Source: Rubripirellula lacrimiformis (lineage in GTDB: Bacteria; Planctomycetota; Planctomycetia; Pirellulales; Pirellulaceae). Taken from it: a stretch of DNA of 64,000 nt. The stretch lies in contig NZ_CP036525.1 of assembly GCF_007741535.1 (NCBI RefSeq), forward strand, positions 1,240,001 to 1,304,000. The letters run 5' to 3'. The notes beneath the pieces are model-generated. The model did not search any database. It was not told where the DNA came from and was given only the letters and a program-made list of their open reading frames with translations. Of the stretch, positions 38,618 through 46,676 are shown piece after piece. The position numbers were made by a program, and so were the translations under genes. The stretch's first letter is position 1. Each line of letters starts with the position of its first letter.

Positions 38618-40969
38618 ATGCAAATCGCCAACAAAGCGAAGCTGATTGCCGTTCTGGCCGCCATGGGTGGCCCGGTATCCATGGTGGCCACACCCGACAT
38701 GCTGATCGGCACTGCCGCGGCTGTCGAGGTGTTTGGATCGCCAACCGTGGATTCAGTGGCACCCGATGTCACCGATCCGACGTCGGATCCAGTCGGTCCC
38801 AGCCCAGACAGCCACGTTTTGGGATCGCGGACCTTCAATATCCCCTACACGGTGGATGCGGTCGGTACGCAACCGATCGAGGTCCAGTTGTTCGTCAGCC
38901 GTGGACCCACCGATCCCTGGACACTGATTCAAGCCAAACAGCCCAATCCAACCGAATCGCGTCAGTTCGAATTCACGGCCGACCGCGACGGCGAGTACTG
39001 GTTCGCCACCCGGACCACCGCTCCGAAAGGTTCGGCCCAACTATCCAGTGCGGTGTCACCGCAACTGAAAGTATTCGTCGACACGTCCAAACCGCACGCC
39101 GAAGTCGTCGCCGAAGCCGACGCGGATGGCCGCGTTGAAGTCCAGCTGATCATCCGTGATGCGACGCCTCTAAAATCGATGCAGCTTCGCTACATCACCG
39201 ATACGGTTCGCACTTGGCATGACGTTGACATCAGCGGACTACCCGCCGATGGCCGCGTCGGGTTCACGCCCTCGGTTGCCTGGGGACAAATGTCGCTGCA
39301 GCTGATCGTGACCGATAAAGCCGGAAATCATAACGTCGCCAACCGGTTGGTCCAACTGCCACGCGTTGCCTCGGTTCCCCAATATCGATACGCGATGGGC
39401 CCTGGCAACGGGATCGATGCGCGGCAAACACCGTTTCGTGTCAGCGAGTCTGATGTGACCGATGCCCAAACGGCGTCCGGTCCCGTGATCGCATTGGATC
39501 GGCCCCGTCGACACCCCGATGCCAGCAACCATGCGGTCGCGCTTGGCCAGTTTCCTGCGAATACGCCATTTCCTTCCAATGCACCGGCACCGTCCTACCG
39601 TAACGGTCGCAGCGGTCTAGGCGGTTTTCGTGGTGCTGCATTCCCGGTTGGTACGCCCCCCGGTGTTTTGCCGGCACCGGCACCGACACCGATGCCGCAG
39701 GCACCTGGGCCCGAATACATTCCGCCGCCTGAACCGTCTAGCATGTACGATCGGTTGTTCGCGCCGGAACCAGCGGTTTCCAACAACACACGTCCCGAGC
39801 CGGGATCCGGTAACGCATCGCCCGGTCGCACATCGGTGCAGCGTTCACCGACGGAAATTCCGGCGCCAAGCGGCCAACCCGATCTATTCCCGTTGGCGCC
39901 ATCGGCTCCTATCGATGCGCCATCGATCTATGCCTTGCCCACGCCCCCAGGAAAACCGGACCGATCCAGTGGCAAGCTGCCACCGCCATCGACGCCCGAA
40001 CAAATTTCCAACGGCTTTGATCTATCGGCTCCCGCAAATCCGGCGGTTCCCGAAACGGTACCCGCACCCACCGGTTCGCCTGAACTGTTCGGCAAAAGCG
40101 GCCCACAACCCGATGACTCGGACGATCCGTCCCAACGCAAACCGTTGCCTCAGCGAACTCTGTCCGAAGCCCTGCGGCCGTTGGGCGAAAAGAGTGCGTT
40201 GCCACCGCAACGCGAAGAACCCGCTGCGTCCAAGCCGCCGCTGACCCCTGGCGAATCGTCCGCCTATCAAAGCAAACGACCCTCTGCATCGGAGATTCCA
40301 TCGATCGCCGCGGGGGTCCCCGTGCGTTACAGCGATGGGTTGCGATTCAGTTTGGCCTATGAATTAGAAGCTGTGGGTAGCCAGGGGGTCAAAGGGATCG
40401 AACTGTACGGCAGCGTCGACGAAGGAAAGACTTGGAAGTTGTGGGGAAGTGACCCCGATCGGACCAGCCCGTTCGATATCGAAACCCGTGAACCGGGTGT
40501 CTTCGGTTACCGAATCGTTGTCGTCGGCAACAATGGCCTGACCAGCCCGCGGCCACAGTTCGGTGAATCACCCGACATTGTCGTAGTCGTCGACAATCAA
40601 GCACCAGAGGTTCGTGTGACCGGCGCCCGTTACGGTGAAGGCAATCGCATTGGCGCTTTGGTAATCCAATACGAGTGTTCCGATGCGAACCTGATGGCGC
40701 GACCGATCGCACTTTCCTTTGGTCCGAACATGGATGGTCCTTGGACTACCATCGCCGCCGGACTGGCCAATGATGGCGACTACGTTTGGCCAGCCGATCC
40801 ACAGTTGCCTCGACAATTCTATCTGCGGATCGATGCGACGGACAAAGCGGGGAACGTCGGAACCTTTATCCTGGACCGACCCATCGACGCCCAAGGATTG
40901 GCGCCGCGAGCGAGAATTCGCGGATTCCAATCGATCTCAGGTGCCGAGCCCAAAGCGGCATTCAAGTAG
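38618..40969 (+). CDS. Exported proline-rich protein with Ig-like ends
   Basis: A 783-residue protein not assigned to a named family. The N-terminus has a hydrophobic stretch (IANKAKLIAVLAAMGGPVSM) that could act as a signal peptide. Residues about 60-240 and 570-760 form two similar beta-rich parts (for instance FNIPYTVDAVGTQPIEVQLF and RFSLAYELEAVGSQGVKGIE, both about signal-like 'VDKAGN/TDKAGNVG' edges), with a proline-rich, presumably unfolded linker of about 300 residues between them. It is likely a periplasmic or surface scaffold. The ATG at 38618 is chosen for the hydrophobic N-terminus; an in-frame start at 38588 is less likely. Confidence 0.75.
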   Translation: MQIANKAKLIAVLAAMGGPVSMVATPDMLIGTAAAVEVFGSPTVDSVAPDVTDPTSDPVGPSPDSHVLGSRTFNIPYTVDAVGTQPIEVQLFVSRGPTDPWTLIQAKQPNPTESRQFEFTADRDGEYWFATRTTAPKGSAQLSSAVSPQLKVFVDTSKPHAEVVAEADADGRVEVQLIIRDATPLKSMQLRYITDTVRTWHDVDISGLPADGRVGFTPSVAWGQMSLQLIVTDKAGNHNVANRLVQLPRVASVPQYRYAMGPGNGIDARQTPFRVSESDVTDAQTASGPVIALDRPRRHPDASNHAVALGQFPANTPFPSNAPAPSYRNGRSGLGGFRGAAFPVGTPPGVLPAPAPTPMPQAPGPEYIPPPEPSSMYDRLFAPEPAVSNNTRPEPGSGNASPGRTSVQRSPTEIPAPSGQPDLFPLAPSAPIDAPSIYALPTPPGKPDRSSGKLPPPSTPEQISNGFDLSAPANPAVPETVPAPTGSPELFGKSGPQPDDSDDPSQRKPLPQRTLSEALRPLGEKSALPPQREEPAASKPPLTPGESSAYQSKRPSASEIPSIAAGVPVRYSDGLRFSLAYELEAVGSQGVKGIELYGSVDEGKTWKLWGSDPDRTSPFDIETREPGVFGYRIVVVGNNGLTSPRPQFGESPDIVVVVDNQAPEVRVTGARYGEGNRIGALVIQYECSDANLMARPIALSFGPNMDGPWTTIAAGLANDGDYVWPADPQLPRQFYLRIDATDKAGNVGTFILDRPIDAQGLAPRARIRGFQSISGAEPKAAFK

Positions 40970-41278
40970 CCGCGAGATCCCGCGGGGGCTGGTGATCGTT
41001 CGCCCTGTTGGGGCTCCATCGCTCTCAAGTTCGATTTCGGATTGTCGAATCCGTCTTCAGCCACCCAACTTAAACTCGAACTCGAACTCGAACTCGAACT
41101 TTTTCTTCCCCCCCCATCGCTCCACCTAGCACCCAAACCGGCTGCAATTCGGGGGCCCCTCATCGCTTTGCCCCCGATTTCGCCTCTCGCTCGATCCGAC
41201 CACCCGCGATCGGATTCCTGCGATTCCGTCTGGTAGCCGTCATTCTGTCGCAATTCCAGCTCTGGTATCCTAGCGGCC
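40970..41278. other. Intergenic region with CTCGAA array, site 3
   Basis: About 310 bp between the proline-rich protein gene and holA. Apart from the hexamer array at 41067-41105 and a C-rich run right after it, no other feature is seen. Confidence 0.6.
41067..41105. repeat. CTCGAA hexamer array, site 3
   Basis: AACTTAAACT followed by four CTCGAA-phase units and a T/C-rich tail (CTTTTTCTTCC). The core AACTTAAACTCGAACTCGAA is shared exactly with site 1. It lies about 100 bp downstream of the proline-rich protein gene. Confidence 0.85.
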
Positions 41279-42322
41279 ATGACGCTGATCCACGCCTTCG
41301 AAATGTTGCCCGATCCGCCCACATCGGTGCCCGATGTGGTGGCGGTTTTTGGTGCCGATGCGACACTTCGGTCTTGGTCGATGCTGGCTTTATCGGCCTG
41401 CGGCGACGCGACCCAGTTCGATGGTGAAACGACCAAGTGGTCGGATTTGCGAGACGATTTGGCGACTGCGTCCCTGTTCGACATGGGCGGTGGCAAACGT
41501 ACCATCATGGTCCGCAATGCGGACAAATTCGTCAGCGATCACCGTCCCGAGATCGAGAAGTACTTGGCCAAACCTGGGTCGGCTTCGCGATTGATCCTGG
41601 ACCTGGAATCCTTGGCGTCAAATACGAAAATCTACAAAGCGATCCTGAAGGACCAGATGTTGGTCGCCTGTGGGAACACGACCGATGCCAAGTCGGGCGT
41701 GACCGCGGCGACCCGTCGAAAGTTCTTGACCGGTTACGTGGCCAAGCGTTACAAGACAAAGATCGACAAGACGGCCGCCGACGCTTTGCACGAAATGCTG
41801 GGCGACGAGATCGGGATGATGGATACCGAGATCGCCAAGCTGGCCTTGTACATCGATCCTGGCGGGAAAATCGACGAGGCGTTGGTGCGAGACGTTGTCG
41901 CCGGTTGGCAGGGGAAAACCGTTTGGCAAATCACGGACGCCATCGCAGCAGGCGACGCGGCCGAAGCCATCCGCCAACTGGACAAACTGCTTAGCGGTGG
42001 CCAACGCGCGATCGCCCTGTTGCCGCAAATCGCGTGGTCACTGCGCCGCTTGGGGATGGCCACTGCGATCGTCGAACAACGCGAACGATCCGGACGCCGC
42101 ATTCAATTGGAAGACGCCTTGGCCTCGGCCGGCTGCCGTCGCCCCAGCGAGATCCAACAAGCCAAGAAACAGTTGATCGGTCTGGGCCGCGGTCGGGCCC
42201 GTCAATTGTTGCCCTGGTTGTTGGATGCTGACCTTCGATTGAAAGGGACGCACAGCGCCGAAGGACGCGACCGATTTCTGTTGGAACAACTGGTCCTGAA
42301 AATGGCCAAGACTAAAGCTTAG
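41279..42322 (+). CDS. holA: DNA polymerase III delta subunit
   Basis: Clamp-loader subunit that opens the sliding clamp. The 347-residue protein shows the HolA pattern: VVAVFGADATLRSWS near the N-terminus, SLFDMGGGKRTIMVRNADKF, RLILDLESLASNTKIYKAI, the middle DEIGMMDTEIAKLALY and WQITDAIAAGDAAEAIRQLDKLLSGGQRAIALLPQIAW, and no Walker motifs, as expected for delta. The ATG at 41279 gives the full N-terminal strand. The downstream hydrolase gene converges 20 bp away. Confidence 0.93.
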   Translation: MTLIHAFEMLPDPPTSVPDVVAVFGADATLRSWSMLALSACGDATQFDGETTKWSDLRDDLATASLFDMGGGKRTIMVRNADKFVSDHRPEIEKYLAKPGSASRLILDLESLASNTKIYKAILKDQMLVACGNTTDAKSGVTAATRRKFLTGYVAKRYKTKIDKTAADALHEMLGDEIGMMDTEIAKLALYIDPGGKIDEALVRDVVAGWQGKTVWQITDAIAAGDAAEAIRQLDKLLSGGQRAIALLPQIAWSLRRLGMATAIVEQRERSGRRIQLEDALASAGCRRPSEIQQAKKQLIGLGRGRARQLLPWLLDADLRLKGTHSAEGRDRFLLEQLVLKMAKTKA

Positions 42323-42342
42323 GTACGGGCCCTTGCCCAGCG

Positions 42343-43788
42343 TCACTTCGTCATTTGGGCGATCCATTCGCTGATCACCGCCAGCGTCTTGGGCGAAAAC
42401 GTCTGCTCGATCGTCGCATAGTCTCCTGTTGCGCCGGATCCGTCGGTTTCTTGGAACAAGTGATTCTGGTTGGGCAGACGCACAACTTTGAAGTTTTGGT
42501 TTCCACCTTTCGTCAGCGCCCCTTCGATTGCATCAAGATTCAGATCCGCTAGCACCTGCATGTCCTTCGTTCCGTTGACGGCAAGAACCGGACATTGGAC
42601 ACGCTGCAAATTCGTGGACGGGTCGTACCGAATGAAGTACTGCATCCATGGTGTGCTAAACATCGCCCCGAGCGGGACGTCCAACTTCTTTCGCAGATCT
42701 TCGTCCTGGATCTCTTCAACCACGGATTTGCAAGCGGCATTGATTGCGGTGGCGGTGACGTCATCGTCCGACTTCATCAGGTCCAGAACCGCGGCGATCA
42801 GTTGTTGATTCGCGGTCACCGCTTCGGGCGATTCACCAGCCGCCTGCAGCATTGCTGACTGTTGCGTCTGAATGATTCTGGCACCATCGACCCCCGGCCC
42901 AGCCAACAGAACGATGAACGCTAGGTCATCTCGCCCGGCCGCGACCATCGGTGCAATCAGTCCTCCCTCGCTGTGGCCGATCAGGCCGATCTTGGCCGCA
43001 TCGATCTTGGGGTCACGCTTCAGGAAATCCATGCCCGAGCGAACGTCTTCGGCGAAATCTTCGGACGTCGCTGTTGAAAAGTCGCCTGTGGACGCACCAA
43101 CTCCGCGATCATCGAATCGCAATACCGCGATACCCTGACGAGTCAAATGGTCGGCAATGACCAGGAATGGTCGATGCCCCAGCAATTCTTCATCACGGTT
43201 TTGAGGGCCTGACCCAGTGATCAAGATGGCGGCCGCAAAGGGACCGTCGCCACGTGGAATCGTCAACGTGCCAGCGAGCGAAAGATCGTGCTTCTTGTTT
43301 TCAAAGGTGACATCAGATGAATCGTATGGATACGGAGTCGTCGGAGTCTGTGGCCGGTTCTGCTTCACTTCGTAGTTCAAGTCCGTCTTTTCGAATTCCA
43401 AATCCGTGGTGACGGGACCCTGCTTGAATACTCCTTTCAACATCGACTTGTCCGCGCTTCGCTGTGCTTCGTACTCCAGCCCCAACGCTTTGTTGGAAAC
43501 CTTGTACTTGTCACCATCCCGCGAGAACTCTACCGGGATGCCCAACGCATTTTGCGTGTAGCTGTCCAATTTGGCGGACAGTGTTCCGTCGTTCTGGCGA
43601 TAGACCTTCAGTCCGAGTTCCAGTTTGGCACCCAGGTTCAGCGTGCCCTTCCATGTCTCGATATGTTCCGCAACCGGCGCGACCTGAGCGGTGTCGGTTT
43701 GTGCCAGGCCAATGGGGATTGCCAAGGTTGTCGCGATGACGATGGTCATCACAAACGACGTAGCGCGGGCGATCGATCGAAGGTGCAT
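42343..43788 (-). CDS. Exported alpha/beta hydrolase
   Basis: Residues 1-30 are a signal peptide (MHLRSIARATSFVMTIVIAT...). A beta-rich N-terminal part (about 40-160; LNLGAKLELGLKVYRQ, LDSYTQNALGIPVEFS) precedes the hydrolase domain with the oxyanion loop LITGSGPQNRDE, the nucleophile elbow GLIGHSEGGLIA, the acid region LAVNGTKDMQV and the catalytic His in NQNHLFQE. Family: S9/prolyl-oligopeptidase-like or esterase-type hydrolases with an N-terminal extension, common in planctomycetes; substrate unknown. The ATG at 43788 is preferred over the start of the open frame (43893) because it gives the signal peptide and has GGAGAAG just upstream as a ribosome binding site. Confidence 0.9.
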   Translation of the reverse strand: MHLRSIARATSFVMTIVIATTLAIPIGLAQTDTAQVAPVAEHIETWKGTLNLGAKLELGLKVYRQNDGTLSAKLDSYTQNALGIPVEFSRDGDKYKVSNKALGLEYEAQRSADKSMLKGVFKQGPVTTDLEFEKTDLNYEVKQNRPQTPTTPYPYDSSDVTFENKKHDLSLAGTLTIPRGDGPFAAAILITGSGPQNRDEELLGHRPFLVIADHLTRQGIAVLRFDDRGVGASTGDFSTATSEDFAEDVRSGMDFLKRDPKIDAAKIGLIGHSEGGLIAPMVAAGRDDLAFIVLLAGPGVDGARIIQTQQSAMLQAAGESPEAVTANQQLIAAVLDLMKSDDDVTATAINAACKSVVEEIQDEDLRKKLDVPLGAMFSTPWMQYFIRYDPSTNLQRVQCPVLAVNGTKDMQVLADLNLDAIEGALTKGGNQNFKVVRLPNQNHLFQETDGSGATGDYATIEQTFSPKTLAVISEWIAQMTK

Positions 43789-44242
43789 TTTCTTCTCCAG
43801 AGGAGCCGTTTGCGAAATCACCGCGCCGAATTCGTTGGTCACCGGTGGACCTTCCAATCTTGGATCGGTGGCAGCCGACGGGGAGACCGTCATGAACGAA
43901 GTTAATGGTTTCCCATCACGCGGGCAAGTTTTTGCGTCACCGTCGGGCCATCAGGTTCGACATCAAGCCCAGCGTCGAACCGTACCGTTGGTGCACCCCT
44001 TCGGTCCGCCGTGTACCGAAGCCGTTTGTCGTACCGCGTTCAGCGAGCGTCCAGCTGACGACAGCCTCGGAGAGACGAAAGCATCCTGCCGGTTGGCTCT
44101 GCCACTGGCATTGGGCGTTGGCTTCCCAGTGGGCTATTCCACTGGCATGCACGGCTCCTGGTCCGATCGGCAGCAATCGTTCCCGGGGGGCGTTGGGGGG
44201 CACCGCGGGCCGGCGATTGACAGTTTGCGACGGCTTGTTAGT
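43789..44242. other. Intergenic region, no gene seen
   Basis: Divergent spacer between the alpha/beta hydrolase gene (minus) and the riboswitch-controlled gene (plus). Both promoters should lie here. Plus-strand open frames through it have no recognisable motif. A 7-bp inverted repeat (CCACTGG at 44102-44108 with CCAGTGG at 44126-44132) is visible. Confidence 0.5.
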
Positions 44243-44463
44243 TTGTGGCCGTCCAAGGTGACTCGCGTGACTTCTGTCGGCGAGTGAACAGGGAACTCCG
44301 GTGAAATTCCGGGACGGTCCGGCCGCTGTGTGCTATCGGTGATTCTGAAATGGAATCCCATCCGTCGCTCCTTCTATCGAAGTGCCATTGCTTGCCCGAG
44401 GCGAGTGAGAAGGCTGTGAGCGACGGGAAAGATAGTGAGTCAGAAGACCTACCTTGGGCAAGA
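44243..44463 (+). promoter_or_regulatory. Cobalamin (B12) riboswitch
   Basis: The conserved core is present: a helix ACTCGC/GCGAGT around 44261-44286, then AGGGAA, the P5 stem-loop CTCCGGTGAAATTCCGGGA, and GGCCGCTGTG (about 44290-44330). At 44437-44454 there is GAGTCAGAAGACCTACCT, which fits the B12-box consensus rAGYCMGgAgaCCkGCcd with about two deviations. A 9-bp long-range stem (44362-44370 with 44418-44426) closes the variable domain, and CTTGCCC (44391-44397) can pair with GGGCAAG (44456-44462). It lies about 270 bp before the start of the PEP-CTERM gene on the same strand, so expression of that gene is probably repressed by cobalamin. The expression platform was not resolved; a T-run at about 44516-44520 follows a GC-rich stretch. 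Confidence 0.92.
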
Positions 44464-44731
44464 CGTTTTCGTGCCTTCTCGGATTGAGGCGAGCGTTGCA
44501 ACGCGTTGCGAGCGATTTTTCTTTGGGCCGTCCTGAGCCTCTTGGTGAGTTGTTTGGCTGTTCGCGTTGGTTGGTTTTTTACTTTCGTTCCGAGTGCCAA
44601 CGGCTTCGATCGCTGACGTTTCCTTTTCGCTCTGATTTCCTTCGATGTCTCGCATCCAGGATTGGGCTAGAGGTGCGCCCCGCGAGCTGGGCCTGCACAC
44701 TTGCGAACGGCAATTCCGAGGGTTCCCCCCG

Positions 44732-45610
44732 ATGCCTAAAAACACTTCTTCCCTAACCGCGTTGTTCCTGTTGTTTGCTTGGTCGACCGCGCAGGCCGGG
44801 ATCTATTCCGGACCCACCGATACTGCGAATTCGATCGACGGGGCCATCGCAAAAGATGATTCGCGAATCGTTCAGTGGGCCAATCTGATTGACGCTTCGC
44901 GGACGATGTTTGGACCACGCGGCAGTACGGCCATCAATCAAACCGGTGGCTTCAACAGCCTCGGTGATCTGGATGCCACTGAAATCAGCAATGATGATTC
45001 ACCCGGATTCTTGACCGTCATGTTTCCAACCGGGATTTCCGATGCCGCAGGCCATGATTTTGCCATTTTCGAAAATGGGTTCACGTTGGGCAGCGCTGGC
45101 GGCGTTGCCGGATTGTTCGCCGAATTTGCCTATGTCGACGTGTCGACCAACGGCACCGACTTCGCAAGGTTTTCGAGCGTTAGTTTGAATGCCGGAGCAT
45201 TGCCGGGCGGATTTGGTACCGCGTTTTCCGGGTTCGATGTAACGAACGTCCACAACTTGGCTGGTAAGCATGCGGCGGGCTTCGGTACCCCGTTTGATCT
45301 GGCCGAACTAGCCAGCGATCCGTTGGTCGCGGCCGGGCTGCTGGATCTAAACAACATCCAATACGTTCGCATGTTCGACATCCCTGGCAACGGTTCGTAC
45401 ACCGATAGTCTTGGCAATCCGATCTACGACAACTGGTTGACGTCGGGAAGTGGCGGATTCGATTTTCGACTGGGCGAAGGGTTGGGCGTCGGAGTCCTGA
45501 ACGTAGCCGCGGTGCCCGAGCCGAGCAGTTTGGCGGCGCTAGCAATTTTGGCCGGGACGACAGTGTACATCCGCAAACGACGACAAGTAACGTCGCGCGG
45601 GAACCGATGA
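44732..45610 (+). CDS. PEP-CTERM surface protein under a B12 riboswitch
   Basis: A 292-residue exported protein: signal peptide at residues 1-22 (PKNTSSLTALFLLFAWSTAQA) and a PEP-CTERM signal at the end (VAAVPEPSSLAALAILAGTT, then YIRKRRQ). The body contains ISDAAGHDFAIFENGF and FAEFAYVDVSTNGTDFARFS, a pattern I associate from memory with 'cell surface protein' genes found beside cobalamin riboswitches and B12 uptake loci in other phyla. The riboswitch immediately upstream supports a role in binding or acquiring cobalamin or a precursor at the surface; this is inference. No TonB receptor or Btu transporter is adjacent. The ATG at 44732 gives the signal peptide; an upstream in-frame ATG at 44645 is less likely. 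Confidence 0.85.
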   Translation: MPKNTSSLTALFLLFAWSTAQAGIYSGPTDTANSIDGAIAKDDSRIVQWANLIDASRTMFGPRGSTAINQTGGFNSLGDLDATEISNDDSPGFLTVMFPTGISDAAGHDFAIFENGFTLGSAGGVAGLFAEFAYVDVSTNGTDFARFSSVSLNAGALPGGFGTAFSGFDVTNVHNLAGKHAAGFGTPFDLAELASDPLVAAGLLDLNNIQYVRMFDIPGNGSYTDSLGNPIYDNWLTSGSGGFDFRLGEGLGVGVLNVAAVPEPSSLAALAILAGTTVYIRKRRQVTSRGNR

Positions 45611-45628
45611 TCGGTCGATTGGACGGTC

Positions 45629-46275
45629 GGTGATCCGGTCGTTTGGCCTCGTGGCCTGCGGGCTGTGCGATGGGGTGTGTGGACGCGCGGGGCGTTGCCC
45701 GCGCGGTTAAACGATTTTTGTTGGTGATGCGTTGTTTGGCCTCGTGGCCTGCGGGCTGTGCGATGGGGTGTGTGGACGCGCGGGGCGTTGCCCGCGCGGT
45801 TAAACGATTTTTGTTGGTGATGCGTTGTTTGGCCTCGTGGCCTGCGGGCTGTGCGATGGGGTGTGTGGACGCGCGGGGCGTTGCCCACGCGGTTAAACGA
45901 TTGTTGTTGGTGATGCGTTGTTTGGCCTCGTGGCCTGCGGGCTGTGCGATGGGGTGTGTGGACGCGCGGGGCGTTGCCCGCGCGGTTAAACGATTGTTGT
46001 TGGTGATGCGTTGTTTGGACTCGTGGCCTGCGGGCCTGGCGATGGGGTGTGTGGACGCGCGGGGCGTTGCCCGCGCGGTTAAACGATTTTTGTTGGTGAT
46101 GCGGTCGTGTGGGCTCGTGGCCTGCGGGCTGTGCGATGGGGTGTGTGGACGCGCGGGGCGTTGCCCTCGCGGTTAAACGATTGTTGTTGGTGATGCGGTC
46201 GTTTGGACTCGTGGCCTGCGGGCTGTGCGATGGGGTGTGTGGACGCGCGGGGCGTTGCCCGCGCGGTGAGACGAT
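45629..46275. repeat. Minisatellite: about 7 tandem copies of a 93-94 bp unit with a hairpin
   Basis: The marker CTCGTGG (ACTCGTGG in two copies) starts at 45648, 45741, 45834, 45927, 46020, 46114 and 46208: five units of 93 bp spacing or nearly so, then two of 94. Each copy contains CTGTGCGATGGGGTGTGTGG followed by the perfect hairpin CGCGCGGG-GCGTTG-CCCGCGCG (one-base changes in copies 3 and 6) and an A/T-richer stretch, TTAAACGATT. There are no unique spacers, so this is not CRISPR. It fills the whole gap between the PEP-CTERM gene and the ArsR gene. The 93-bp units leave open frames on both strands, but the translations are simply the repeat and are not called as genes. Confidence 0.95.
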
Positions 46276-46324
46276 GGCGCTGGCGTCATTGATGGGAAGG
46301 TGCCGGGGGACCTATCATGGGTGG

Positions 46325-46657
46325 ATGAGTACACCTGATGCACCCGACGAACTGCAATGCGCAGCCTACTTGAAGGCGCTAGCTGATCCGCTTCGGTTGC
46401 AGATTGTCCGCGGCCTGCAAGCGGGGCCGCTAAGCGTTTCCGATATCGCCCTGTTGTTGGAACAGGAGATCGGAACGGTATCGCACCACTTGCGTGTGTT
46501 GTTTCATGCCGGGGTGGTCACGACGCAGCGTGATGGAAAGTTCATCTACTATTCGTTGACGACCGGCCTATTGCCCGGCCGCGGATCGTCCCAGCGCAGT
46601 TCGCTAGACTTCGGCTGCTGTCGTCTCGAGTTGCAGCCAACAACGAAGTCCCCGTGA
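46325..46657 (+). CDS. ArsR/SmtB family transcriptional regulator
   Basis: A 110-residue winged-helix repressor type: ELQCAAYLKALADPLRLQIV, SVSDIALLLEQEIGTVSHHLRVLFHAGVV (recognition helix) and TTQRDGKFIYYSLT (wing). One cysteine is near the N-terminus and a Cys-Cys pair near the C-terminus; whether these bind metal is not clear since the classical CVC or H/D motifs in the usual places are not seen. The ATG at 46325 is chosen because the open frame before it is minisatellite sequence. The last minisatellite unit ends about 50 bp upstream, so the repeats form or adjoin its promoter region. Confidence 0.88.
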   Translation: MSTPDAPDELQCAAYLKALADPLRLQIVRGLQAGPLSVSDIALLLEQEIGTVSHHLRVLFHAGVVTTQRDGKFIYYSLTTGLLPGRGSSQRSSLDFGCCRLELQPTTKSP

Positions 46658-46676
46658 AGGGTGAAGAAAACGCGGT

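Noticed and set aside
37365-38645. 426-residue plus-strand open frame
   Set aside because: Antisense to mnmG, whose family signatures are unambiguous; the plus-strand translation has no motif.
41100-41130. C-rich run after the third hexamer array as a G-quadruplex
   Set aside because: Only one uninterrupted C-run of length eight or so is present, without the four spaced tracts needed.
44238-44745. Minus-strand open frames of 120 and 98 residues
   Set aside because: They lie antisense to the cobalamin riboswitch and the leader of the PEP-CTERM gene and consist of basic low-complexity sequence.
45643-46176. 177-residue plus-strand open frame (and a minus-strand one at 45424-45888) made of 31-residue repeats
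   Set aside because: The frame is open only because the 93-bp minisatellite unit is a multiple of three; it is open on both strands, breaks when the unit becomes 94 bp, and the translation has no domain.
45629-46275. CRISPR array
   Set aside because: Units are 93-94 bp and directly abut one another; there are no unique spacers and no cas genes.
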